Shown here piece after piece: positions 1 through 7,512 of a stretch of DNA of 10,962 bases (position 1 is the first letter of the stretch; each line of letters begins with the position of its first letter). The DNA is from an uncultured Oscillospiraceae bacterium (GTDB lineage: Bacteria > Bacillota > Clostridia > Oscillospirales > Oscillospiraceae): NCBI GenBank assembly GCA_947630345.1, contig CANRHF010000055.1:1-10962 (forward strand), given 5' to 3'. A program made the translations under genes and the position numbers. The notes below the pieces were generated by a model, which saw only the letters and a program-made list of their open reading frames with translations, was not told the DNA's origin and ran no database searches.

Positions 1-1293
1 CAGGTACATCTGATAGGGAATCCAAACGGAGGAATCGCCCCAGCCCACACTGTCCTCACCGATATTGCCGTCGCCAGAGGGACCGGCCAGGGCCATGGCG
101 GGATTTGCGGCCTGAACGCGCTTTAGTTCCTCCGGGTTATGGACGCTGGAAGTGGATGGGAAGGTGATCCCCACCTTGCCGCTGGCGTATTGCTCGATGG
201 TCTGATCCTTCAGCCATTTCTTGAAGAATCGCGCAACGTCCATGAAGTACGCCGCCGTCCGGCAGTAAATCATGGCGTCGCCCGTCCAGGCGTTTCGCTC
301 ACGGGTCGGGCAGTCTACCGGAACGTCGAGAAAATTCCCCTTTTGGCTCCACCGGGCGTTTTTCACCAGCTTGTTGATAAGCGCATTGGAGCATTGGAAG
401 TCGCCGGTTTCCTCCATATTGGAATAGACGGCGATTGCTTCAAAACCCGCGTCCTCAATGCCCTCAAGTAGCGCGTAACGGAAACCGAACACCGTGAAAT
501 GGGGCGTGTATTCCTCGACTTCGCTCCCTTTGCAGATATAGGTGATCTCCTGAAAGGGGCGCCTGCTGCCGTCGCAGTTGGCGGTGGAGAATTTTCCGTC
601 AGGGTCAAAGCCCTCGCCGTGCTTCAGGTGTACCGTCTGTCCGGGTTTCGTGTGGCGGAGCGTCATTTTTACATAGCCCGCGATGTTCTGGCCGAAGTCC
701 GCCACCAGATTGCCTGCGCTGTCCCGGAAGAGCCTGCCGGGGAAGTGTTCTTTCTCCCGCACTGGGACACTCTCTGTGGGAATCCGTTTGGCATCGGTAT
801 GGCTCGTCTCCAGAGCGGCTGGTTTCCAGTTGCCCGGCGCAATGCGGGCATCATAGACCTCTCCCGCCTGGAGATCGCTGCGGACGATGGGCCCAGTGCC
901 CACCTGAAAGCGCTCGTCCGTGGGGATGCTCTCTGTGCCGTCCGGGTAAGTGAGTACCAACTCGCCCCAGAGGGCCAGCCGGGGGCCGTAGTTGTTGTTC
1001 CACCGCCACCAGCCATCTCCCACGGCGGTCTCCCAGCAGTTCTCTCCCGGGTGCAGCAGGGCAGTTACGTCATACTCCTGCACCTGGATGCGGTGATAGT
1101 AGCTGGTGAGGCCAGGGGTGAACTTGTCCTCCGTAATGGGCTGGCCGTTTATTCTGGCCTCATAGATTCCGTGGGCGGTGAGCCGGAGATGGGCGCTCTT
1201 GAGCCTTTCCCGGACCGTAAACTGTCTCTGGAACACCGGCACCAGCCGAGTGTCCCGGTTGTCCCCTGGATGGCAGATCCACTGTGCGCCCAT
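1..1293 (-). CDS. GH78 alpha-L-rhamnosidase, N-terminal 431 residues (3' end beyond window)
   Basis: Inverting glycosidase expected to release terminal alpha-L-rhamnose from plant glycosides or pectin fragments. The minus frame is open from the ATG at 1293 to the window edge without a stop. Landmarks: an N-terminal beta-sandwich region with GEVYDAR (residues 144-150), typical of the rhamnosidase N domain; DFGQNIAGYV (199-208), a hallmark of the concanavalin-like domain; PHFTVFGFRY (264-273); and the start of the (alpha/alpha)6 catalytic barrel with DCPTRERNAWTGDA (327-340). In characterised GH78 enzymes the Glu of this motif (here E332) is the general acid; D327 and D339 match the conserved acidic residues. 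Full-length relatives have roughly 850-950 residues, so about half is missing, including the expected catalytic base. The N-terminus MGAQWICHPGD shows no signal peptide, so the enzyme is probably cytoplasmic. It starts 12 nt after the GH2 stop, with AGGAGG at 1301-1306, and is probably translationally coupled to it. Family call is firm; the exact substrate is unknown. Confidence 0.95.
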   Translation of the reverse strand, partial: MGAQWICHPGDNRDTRLVPVFQRQFTVRERLKSAHLRLTAHGIYEARINGQPITEDKFTPGLTSYYHRIQVQEYDVTALLHPGENCWETAVGDGWWRWNNNYGPRLALWGELVLTYPDGTESIPTDERFQVGTGPIVRSDLQAGEVYDARIAPGNWKPAALETSHTDAKRIPTESVPVREKEHFPGRLFRDSAGNLVADFGQNIAGYVKMTLRHTKPGQTVHLKHGEGFDPDGKFSTANCDGSRRPFQEITYICKGSEVEEYTPHFTVFGFRYALLEGIEDAGFEAIAVYSNMEETGDFQCSNALINKLVKNARWSQKGNFLDVPVDCPTRERNAWTGDAMIYCRTAAYFMDVARFFKKWLKDQTIEQYASGKVGITFPSTSSVHNPEELKRVQAANPAMALAGPSGDGNIGEDSVGWGDSSVWIPYQMYL

Positions 1294-1300
1294 AGCCGCG

Positions 1301-1306
1301 CCTCCT
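1301..1306 (-). promoter_or_regulatory. Ribosome binding site of the GH78 gene, overlapping the GH2 stop
   Basis: AGGAGG on the minus strand lies 7 nt before the ATG at 1293, and its first base is shared with the TGA of the GH2 gene (1306-1308). This fixes the GH78 start and means a ribosome ending GH2 sits on the next initiation site, favouring coupled synthesis of the two glycosidases. Confidence 0.85.
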
Positions 1307-3738
1307 CATTTCATCGTAAAGGTGATCTCTCCCGCGCCATGTGCCACGGCCAGTAGCCTGCCTCGGTATGTGGTGCGCAGGTTGGACCGGAAGTTCTCTT
1401 GGCTGAAGGGATCTCCGGAGCCGAAACCCAGAAGTGTGGCCTCTCCAGAGAGGGCAACGGATACCTGCCGCTCTTGATCCATCACGGGGATGCCGTTGGT
1501 GTCGGCGAGCTGTACCTCCAGGAAGCGGAGATCTCCAAATGCTTCCTCCCGGACTGTTAGGCGGACATCGTCTCCCGCGGTCTCCAGGCGGTCCCGGCCG
1601 ATCTCCAGACCATTTGCGTAGGCCACTGCCTCCAGGGTTCCTGGCTGATAAGCGGACTCAAAGTACGCCTGACAGTGCTGTACAGGCGATCTGCCGATCT
1701 CCTGGCCGTTGAGCAGCAGTGCCACGTAGTCCCCCGGGGTGTACACCGCCACTCGGATGGGTTTTCCCTCGAAGCCCCGCCAGGTCCAGCTGTGTACTGT
1801 CTCGGTGACAGACCAGGGGGTGTTTTTGGCGTCCGCGCCGTAGTGCTGGGGCAGTTCTACGGAGAGATACGGGGCTGTCCGGAGGCCGAAAACGATCTCC
1901 CGGAGGTAGCTCAGGGGCCTCCGGTATCCGGTGATGTCCAAATCCCCGCAGTATGCCAGAAGACCGGGATAGGGTTTGGCAAAGCGGAGGGTGCCGTCAT
2001 AGTCCGTGATGCCCACGCCGGTCTCCCCGATGTAGTCCCAGCCGGTCCAGGTGAAGTCTCCCAGATTGGCGGGGTCCCGCTTTGCGCATGCCCACAGCTG
2101 GTCGATCCTGGGCGGGTTGGTCTCAGAGCCGTAGAGAATCCGATTGGGATAGGCTTTCGTGTCCCTCTCATAGCAGGACAGCATGTAGTTGTATCCGCAC
2201 ACGTCCAAGTGGGAGCAGACCTCTTCCCGCCGGGCCTCCATCACGGGATGCGTGAGCAGCTTGTCCAGGCTGCTGGTGAAGACGGTCATGAGATCGTTGA
2301 TGTCCCCGGTTTGGAGCAGTTCCATCACCTTGTTCACAAAATCCTCTGCCGTGGCGTCGGGTTTGCCGGTGAGCTTGGCAAAGTCCGCCGGTCCCACCAG
2401 TCCGCCCTCCAGCAGCATGGCCAGATTGTCTGATCCGGACATCATGCCGCCGTTGATGGCGTTGGTGACGAGACGGGTGGAATCCTGTTTGCGGAATGCG
2501 TCCGAGAGAAGGCGGGAGTAGCGGACGCCTTCCTCTGTATGTAGGTTGCCGATCTCGTTGCCGATGGAATACAGCACCACCGAGGGGTGGTTGAAGTCCT
2601 TCTCCACGGTGTAGGATACCACGGCGGGCCAGTCTGCGGCAAATGTAGAGGCGTCGTCGTGAGCGGTTTTAGACAGGTTCCAGAGGTCGAAGGTCTCCTC
2701 CATCAGCAGCATGCCTTGGCGGTCGCAGACGTCCAGCAGCGCCTTGGAAGCGGGCTGATGGGCGATGCGGATGGCGTTGAACCCTGCCTCTTTCAGCTTT
2801 AGCACCCGGCGCAGCTCCGCCCCGTAGAGGCTCGCGCCACCCAGCACGCCGTTGTCCGGGTGGATGCATGTGCCCCGGAGCAGGATCTCCTTTCCGTTGA
2901 TCCGCAGCCCGTGGACCGGGTCTGCCTGGATGTGCCGGATGCCGAAGGCGGCCTCTGTACTGTCCAGATCGGCAAAAACCGGTGCCTTTCCCACCTTGGC
3001 GGCTCGATAGTTGTCCATGATGGTCCAAGGCGCGTCCTCCCGGAGGGTCACCCGGCAGGTGTAGAGCGCGGGAGATTCCGGACTCCAGAGCAGGCACCCA
3101 CGGAGATAGAGCCGCTGGGTAATCACGGGATCTTCCCCGGGGTAGAGGGTAACCGGGGTGCTCTCCCGGCAGACGATTGCTCCGTTCCCGTCCAGAAGCT
3201 GAGTCTCCAGCCGCACATGGGCGATCTCCCCATAGCCGTTTACAATGGGCGTCTGGACCACCACTTCGCTCACATCTTCCCCGCACTCCGGAGTGGACAC
3301 CCGGATACCGGTGTGGGCGATGCGGGTGGCGCCGCCCTTCCAGAGCCACACGGGGCGGTATAACCCGCCGCCGGTGTACCACCGGGCGTTGGGCAGCTGG
3401 TCGTTGCGGACGGTGATGGTGAGCTCATTCTCCCCGCTTCGGAGACTGGGGGTGAGATCGGCGGTGAAACCTACATAGCCGAGGTGGTTCTTTGCCAGGA
3501 CCTGGCCGTTCAGTTGCACCTCTGCCTCTTTGTACGCCCCTTCGATCTCCAGGATGTAGACGGCGTCGTCTTCCACAGTGAATTGTTTGCGGTATTGATA
3601 CACGCCGCCGGGGAAGAACGCCCCCGCGGTGCCGGAGGGGTTCTCCGGGCTGCGGCCCTGTCCAATCATACCGTCGTGGGGAAGGGTTACGGCGGCGCCG
3701 TTACAGGTCCAGCCGGTGTTGCAATCCATGCGCTTCAT
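1306..3738 (-). CDS. GH2 family beta-glycosidase with DUF4982-like C-terminal region (810 aa)
   Basis: Retaining beta-glycosidase of the beta-galactosidase/beta-glucuronidase superfamily. Domains in order: jelly-roll sugar-binding domain (about 40-145, with GGLYRPVWL at 124-132), Ig-like sandwich (about 150-270), TIM barrel (about 275-620), a DUF4982-like region (about 645-715, with VHSWTWRGFEG and LLLNGQEIG) and a further Ig-like tail (about 722-810). The acid/base is E395 in SIGNEIG (391-397); the likely nucleophile is E539 in YGSETNPP (536-543). FNAIRIAHQPAS (320-331) is the family's conserved strand. Residues about 432-508 form an insertion between the two catalytic glutamates. No signal peptide is visible. 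The ATG at 3738 is preceded by AAGGAGG (3749-3755) at about 10 nt; M4 (3729) is a less well-placed alternative. It follows a 148-bp gap and is tightly followed by GH78. The sugar removed cannot be read from sequence: galactose, glucuronic acid and arabinopyranose are all possible for such GH2 proteins. Confidence 0.93.
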   Translation of the reverse strand: MKRMDCNTGWTCNGAAVTLPHDGMIGQGRSPENPSGTAGAFFPGGVYQYRKQFTVEDDAVYILEIEGAYKEAEVQLNGQVLAKNHLGYVGFTADLTPSLRSGENELTITVRNDQLPNARWYTGGGLYRPVWLWKGGATRIAHTGIRVSTPECGEDVSEVVVQTPIVNGYGEIAHVRLETQLLDGNGAIVCRESTPVTLYPGEDPVITQRLYLRGCLLWSPESPALYTCRVTLREDAPWTIMDNYRAAKVGKAPVFADLDSTEAAFGIRHIQADPVHGLRINGKEILLRGTCIHPDNGVLGGASLYGAELRRVLKLKEAGFNAIRIAHQPASKALLDVCDRQGMLLMEETFDLWNLSKTAHDDASTFAADWPAVVSYTVEKDFNHPSVVLYSIGNEIGNLHTEEGVRYSRLLSDAFRKQDSTRLVTNAINGGMMSGSDNLAMLLEGGLVGPADFAKLTGKPDATAEDFVNKVMELLQTGDINDLMTVFTSSLDKLLTHPVMEARREEVCSHLDVCGYNYMLSCYERDTKAYPNRILYGSETNPPRIDQLWACAKRDPANLGDFTWTGWDYIGETGVGITDYDGTLRFAKPYPGLLAYCGDLDITGYRRPLSYLREIVFGLRTAPYLSVELPQHYGADAKNTPWSVTETVHSWTWRGFEGKPIRVAVYTPGDYVALLLNGQEIGRSPVQHCQAYFESAYQPGTLEAVAYANGLEIGRDRLETAGDDVRLTVREEAFGDLRFLEVQLADTNGIPVMDQERQVSVALSGEATLLGFGSGDPFSQENFRSNLRTTYRGRLLAVAHGAGEITFTMK

Positions 3739-3748
3739 TGTTTTGCTG

Positions 3749-3755
3749 CCTCCTT
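3749..3755 (-). promoter_or_regulatory. Ribosome binding site of the GH2 gene
   Basis: AAGGAGG on the minus strand, preceded by a run of seven A residues, sits about 10 nt before the ATG at 3738. It is independent of the upstream gene's stop, so GH2 translation does not depend on coupling. Confidence 0.8.
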
Positions 3756-3787
3756 GTTTTTTTGTGTGGCCTTTAAGACAGAGATAT

Positions 3788-3883
3788 CTGTAGCTGCCAG
3801 AGGAACCAGGCTGTCATGTAGCCGTCTGCGGAATACCGCATGTCCCCGTGGCCTGCGCCAGAGCGTCGCATAATAATCAAACG
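3788..3883 (-). pseudogene. Decayed 3' end of an alpha/beta hydrolase gene
   Basis: This stretch fills most of the 148-bp gap between the second ABC gene and GH2. Read on the minus strand in the frame of the TGA at 3887-3889, it encodes RLIIMRRSGAGHGDM followed by RYSADGYMTAWFLWQLQ, then a short unrelated tail and TAA at 3773-3775. A His-Gly-Asp followed by Ala-Asp-Gly-Tyr, Thr-Ala-Trp-Phe and Trp-Gln-Leu resembles the C-terminal end of some secreted-lipase/dienelactone-hydrolase-like alpha/beta hydrolases, where the histidine is catalytic. No upstream hydrolase body exists: the ABC gene occupies that sequence. An ATG at 3871 could begin a 32-residue peptide, but it has no Shine-Dalgarno sequence. 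The best reading is a fossil left when a hydrolase gene was deleted or replaced. The resemblance is from memory of the family, not from a search. Confidence 0.55.
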
Positions 3884-3886
3884 GGC

Positions 3887-5650
3887 TCAGGCTAAATCTG
3901 TCCGCTTCATCATCTTGGTGAGATAGTTGCCGGTCTGGTCCAGAATATAGGCAGGAGCGCCCTGCGCTTCCAGATTGCCGTTGTTCAGCACGATCACGTT
4001 GTCCGCGTTGCGGATGGTGGACAGGGAGTGGGCGATGATCACCGTGGTGCGGCCTTTCATCAGATTTTCCATGGCCTCCATCACGTCCTTCTCCCGCTTC
4101 ACGTCCAGGTTGCTGGTGGCCTCGTCCAGCAGCAGGTAGTCCGCCTTGCTCAGCATGGCCCGGGCGATGGCGATGCACTGCTTCTGACCGCCGGAGAAGT
4201 TGCCGCCGCCGGCTGCCACTTGGGTATCAAAGCCGTCCGGCAGATCCTGCACGAAGTCCCAGACATGAGACAGTTTTGCCGCTTCCATGAGTTCCGCGTC
4301 CGAGACGGCGTCCTGCCGGCCGTAGCACATGTTCTCCCGGATGGTGCCTGCCATCATGGGGCTGCCCTGGGCGATGAGACAGATCCTGCGGCGCCAGGCG
4401 TGGAGGCTGTACTGCGCACAGTTCTCACCGCCGAAGAGAATGGCGCCGTCCTGGGGTTCGTAGAGCCGGGTGAGAAGCTTGAAGAGGGTGGACTTGCCGG
4501 AGCCGTTGGCGCCCACGATTGCGGTTACCTTATTCTTAGGGATGCGGCAGGACAGATCCTTTAGAACCTGGCGGTCCGGGGTGTATCCAAAGTCCACAGA
4601 CTGGAGCACCAGGTCTTCCTGGGCACCGGCGGGAAGTGCGCCGCCCTCGTCCGGGTGCTCCTCCTCCACTTTGAAGAAGTTGGAGATCCTGGCCAGGGCA
4701 CCGTTGGCCTCTTTGATGTCGCCGGCGTATACCACCAGGTTGTTGAACACGCCCCGGACGCTGTTGAAGAGGCCGTTGAAGGTGACCACAGCGCCGATGG
4801 TGAGTACGCCGTCCTGGACGAACTTGGCGCCCACCAGGAAGGGAATGGCGATGGAGAGCATCTGCAGCACGGAGTCGATCGTGGTGGACACGGCGGTGAC
4901 CAGGCCGAGCCGGAGCTGGGCGTCATACTGGCCCTGGAAGTGCACTTTGCCCTCGGCGATCTCCCGCTCCTGGGCGTTGCAGGTTTTGATGAGGGGCAGA
5001 TCCTTCGTCCGCTCCACCAGGTATGCGGTGGACTCCGCCATCTTGCCCTGGACCATGCGCCCCACCAGGAAGCGGAGCACGGTATAGCCGGCGCCCAGCA
5101 GTATACTGGCTGGGATGAAGAGCAGCACGTAGTTTGCCATCTGGACGTTCAGCTGGTACATCCCGATGAGATACATGCTGGCGTTTACCACCAGGGCGCC
5201 CAGGCTCACCACCGTGCCGTAGAACTTACAGGCGAATTCGCAGTCGCTGGTGATGCGGCTCACCATGGACTCGCCGCCGTCCAGGTCATAGCTGCTCTGC
5301 TTGGTGACGATCACCTTGTGCCAGAGCTTTTGGCGCAGCAGGTAGTTGATCTTGGTGGCGGCCCACTGGGCGGTTGCGATCTGACCAACGGTACAGGCCA
5401 CCACGATGAGGTTGGTCACCACATAGGAGACCATCTGAGACACCGGGAGATCGCCGTTGGCGTCCACCACGGCACCGGAGAAATTGGCCACTTTCAGAGC
5501 GGAGTAGGCTGCCAGAATGGAGAAGAGGAAGCCTACAGCCATCATGGGCCAGGGAAGCGGCACATTCTTGAAGATGCCCAGGCACTCCCGCAGAGACACT
5601 TTGTCTGCGGTGTAGGACTTGTCTACAGTAAGCTTTGTGTTCTTCTTCAT
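3887..5650 (-). CDS. ABC exporter half-transporter, second of a pair (permease fused to ATPase, 587 aa)
   Basis: Membrane exporter subunit with six transmembrane helices fused to a nucleotide-binding domain, of the MsbA/LmrCD type. Helices lie roughly at 32-52, 73-95, 145-166, 173-193, 251-278 and 281-305. ATPase motifs: Walker A GANGSGKS (380-387), Q-loop Q428, signature FSGGQ (485-489, with Phe for the usual Leu), Walker B YLLLDE (505-510) with catalytic E510, D-loop SNLD, and H-loop H541. The residue after FSGGQKQ is Cys where Arg is normal. The start is MKKNTKL at 5650, with AGGAGG at 5661-5666; an in-frame upstream start at 5707 would overlap the preceding gene by about 60 nt and is unlikely. 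The ATG overlaps the TGA of the first ABC gene as ATGA, so the two should be co-translated and form a heterodimer. No solute-binding protein is nearby, which argues for export. The cargo is unknown; a product of the local glycosidases/esterases is an inference. Confidence 0.93.
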   Translation of the reverse strand: MKKNTKLTVDKSYTADKVSLRECLGIFKNVPLPWPMMAVGFLFSILAAYSALKVANFSGAVVDANGDLPVSQMVSYVVTNLIVVACTVGQIATAQWAATKINYLLRQKLWHKVIVTKQSSYDLDGGESMVSRITSDCEFACKFYGTVVSLGALVVNASMYLIGMYQLNVQMANYVLLFIPASILLGAGYTVLRFLVGRMVQGKMAESTAYLVERTKDLPLIKTCNAQEREIAEGKVHFQGQYDAQLRLGLVTAVSTTIDSVLQMLSIAIPFLVGAKFVQDGVLTIGAVVTFNGLFNSVRGVFNNLVVYAGDIKEANGALARISNFFKVEEEHPDEGGALPAGAQEDLVLQSVDFGYTPDRQVLKDLSCRIPKNKVTAIVGANGSGKSTLFKLLTRLYEPQDGAILFGGENCAQYSLHAWRRRICLIAQGSPMMAGTIRENMCYGRQDAVSDAELMEAAKLSHVWDFVQDLPDGFDTQVAAGGGNFSGGQKQCIAIARAMLSKADYLLLDEATSNLDVKREKDVMEAMENLMKGRTTVIIAHSLSTIRNADNVIVLNNGNLEAQGAPAYILDQTGNYLTKMMKRTDLA

Positions 5651-5660
5651 GCCCCAAACA

Positions 5661-5666
5661 CCTCCT
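5661..5666 (-). promoter_or_regulatory. Ribosome binding site that sets the start of the second ABC gene
   Basis: AGGAGG on the minus strand, 10 nt before the ATG at 5650, inside the last codons of the first ABC gene. It supports the short N-terminus (MKKNTKL) over the longer open frame and could keep some translation of this subunit going despite the upstream nonsense codon. Confidence 0.8.
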
Positions 5667-6165
5667 GATAGGATTGTTCCTCTACAAGGTTGCGGTACAC
5701 CGGACAATTCTGCATCAGCGCATTGTGGCTGCCGGCCCCTGCCATTTCACCCAGATTCACCACCACGATGTGGTCTGCCTGGGCGATGAAGTTCAGCTCG
5801 TGGGAGACGATGAGAACGGTCTTCCCCTGGAAGCCCTGGAGGATGATCCGGCTGATGGTGTTGGCGGTCTCCGGGTCCAGGGCGCTGGTGGGCTCATCGA
5901 AGATATAGATGTCCGAATCCCGAAGGATGGCCCGGGCGATCACGATCCGCTGGCGCTGGCCACCGGAGAGCGAGCCGCCCCAGTTGGCAAGAACGGTGTC
6001 CAGCCCCTTGGGCAGAGACTGCACAAAGGGGGTGAGGTCCACTTCTGCGATTACCCGATGGAGCTCATCATCTGAGACCGGGCGGTCCACACTGTAGCAG
6101 AGGGCCTCCCGCAGTGTGCCGCTGAAGACCCCGGCATCCTGTACCACGTAGGAGATCTTCTTCCG

Positions 6166-6168
6166 CTA
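6166..6168 (-). other. In-frame amber stop (TAG) in the first ABC gene
   Basis: On the minus strand the sequence reads CTG GAG GCC TAG CGG AAG AAG, with both flanking frames coding for conserved ABC ATPase sequence. It lies between Walker A and the Q-loop. No frameshift accompanies it. TAG is also the apparent terminator of the small ORF at 8830-8832, which argues weakly against TAG being a sense codon in this genome. Confidence 0.9.
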
Positions 6169-7425
6169 GGCCTCCAGGTTCAGGGTGCTGATGTCGGTAC
6201 CGCCCACAGTGATTCTGCCCTGGGTGGGGGCATAGAGCCGCTCCAGCAGCTTGATGAGGGTGGTCTTGCCGCTGCCGGAAGGACCTACCAGGGCGGTAAC
6301 CTTGCCCTGAGGAATGGTGAAGCTCACGTTGGAGAGCGTCGGTGCGTCGGCAGTGGGATAGCAGAAGGAGATGCCTTCCGCAGAGAGATCGCCATTGGGT
6401 ACCTGGACGGACCCTTTGTCCTGTTTCCCGTGGGGTTCTGCGGAGGCCTCCAGCAGGCCAGCCAGGCGGGTGGCCCTGCCGGAGAAGTCCTTCACGAAGG
6501 TCCACACCGTAGAGATCACCACAAAGGTGACATTGATAGAGGCGATGTACATGGAGAAGGCCAGAAAGTCTGTGAGGGTCACCTCGCCGGTCTTCAGGAG
6601 ATGGCAGCCCCAGAGTACAGCCAATACTGTGGATGCCACCGTAGACAGCGTCTGATATGCCGCGATCACGGCGCCTATCTTCACGTTGTATGTGATCATC
6701 ACTTGATACAGCCAGCCAGTGGCCCGGATGCCGTTTTTGTCCTCCTGCTCCTCAGTGGCAAAGTTCTTGATCATGGGAAGGTTGCGAATCCGCTCTGCCA
6801 GGTAGCCGGTGAGGTCTCCCATGCTGCAGGTGTACTGGACGCCCACTTTCTGCTGCCAGCGGCCCATGACGAAGAAGTACAGGATGTGCATGGGGATCAG
6901 CAGCCAGAGAATGGTGAGCAGCCTGGGAGAGACAGTGAAAAGCTGGAAGACGCAGGAGAGCAGCAGCACCGCATAGGTGGGGATGGAGACAAACAACTGC
7001 ACCAGGCCAGCGCCCATGGTCTGGGCATCTACGGTGATCATGCTGAGGCGGCTGGCCGGGTCGTTGGCGTCGTAGTAGTCCATGCCGGCGTGGATCATCC
7101 GCTCCCATACGGACTTCCGAGCGGCCAGAGTGGACTTGCTCTCGGCAAAGACCCGGACGATGTAGGAGATCAGGCCCAGGATCAGGGTGATCAACAGGGT
7201 CTGGGCCACGCCCCACAACTTCCCAGTGGAGAAATCACCGTCGAAGAGATTGGCGGTGGCGTCCGGTACGGTGGATGTAATGACGCTCTGTACGCATCCC
7301 ACCACGAGAGCCAGGATGATGAGGCCCCAGCTGAATTTCACATGCTTGCAGACGAAGAAAAAGTCGTTCCGCTTCTTCTTTTTCGTCTTTGTCTGGCTTG
7401 GACTGACCGATTTTGCTTTGCTCAT

Positions 7426-7512
7426 ACGCGTATCCTTCTTTCTTTTTTAGTATTTTCAGAGCAGGAACTGCGGGGAGTTGCGCGGGCGAGGAATCGAACT
7501 GCGAGAATGGAA
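7426..7512 (-). other. 87-bp spacer between carboxylesterase and first ABC gene
   Basis: The spacer contains an A/G-rich stretch (AAAAAAGAAAGAAGGA) ending in the Shine-Dalgarno sequence of the ABC gene. I find no convincing -35/-10 pair and no hairpin followed by a T-run on the minus strand. With the 148-bp gap downstream it is one of only two spacers above 40 bp in the cluster. Confidence 0.4.

Larger units (their letters stand above)
5647..7425 (-). pseudogene. ABC exporter half-transporter, first of a pair, interrupted by an in-frame TAG
   Basis: Would encode a 592-residue exporter subunit (six transmembrane helices plus ATPase), but codon 420 is TAG (6166-6168). Before it: a Lys-rich N-terminus (13-19), helices roughly at 33-51, 72-92, 141-163, 168-187, 250-274 and 288-310, A-loop Y356 and Walker A GPSGSGKT (381-388). 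After it, in the same frame: Q-loop Q429, LSGGQ (486-490), Walker B YIFDEP (507-512) with E511, D-loop SALD and H-loop H542. Every motif is intact, so decay is recent or the stop is a base-call error. The partner subunit has Trp in LHAWRRRI where this has LEA-stop-RKKI, so a TGG to TAG change is the simplest explanation. Termination would leave 419 residues without signature or Walker B, hence no ATPase. Start ATG 7425 has AAGGA 7 nt upstream; it lies 87 nt after the carboxylesterase. The gene ends in ATGA, shared with the next start. Confidence 0.9.

Noticed and set aside
3778..3790. Palindrome AGATATCT in the gap before GH2, considered as an operator or terminator stem
   Set aside because: Only 8 bp and perfect symmetry stops there; no T-run follows and such short palindromes are common by chance.
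3739..3886. Internal promoter or terminator in the 148-bp gap
   Set aside because: No -35/-10 pair with acceptable spacing and no GC-rich hairpin plus T-run on the minus strand; the content is better explained as a gene remnant.
5651..5707. Upstream extension of the second ABC protein to an in-frame start at 5707
   Set aside because: It would overlap the first ABC gene by about 60 nt; the ATG at 5650 has AGGAGG at good distance and the ATGA junction typical of paired subunits.
5647..6147. Downstream half of the broken ABC gene as a separate ATPase gene starting at a GTG (6147)
   Set aside because: The GTG is an internal Val codon next to the Q-loop; no ribosome binding site at proper distance, and the product would lack Walker A.
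7480..7510. tRNA T-arm-like string (GTTCGATTCC on the minus strand) in the spacer before the first ABC gene
   Set aside because: The flanking bases pair in only about 3 of 5 stem positions, and there is no acceptor stem, anticodon arm or CCA end.
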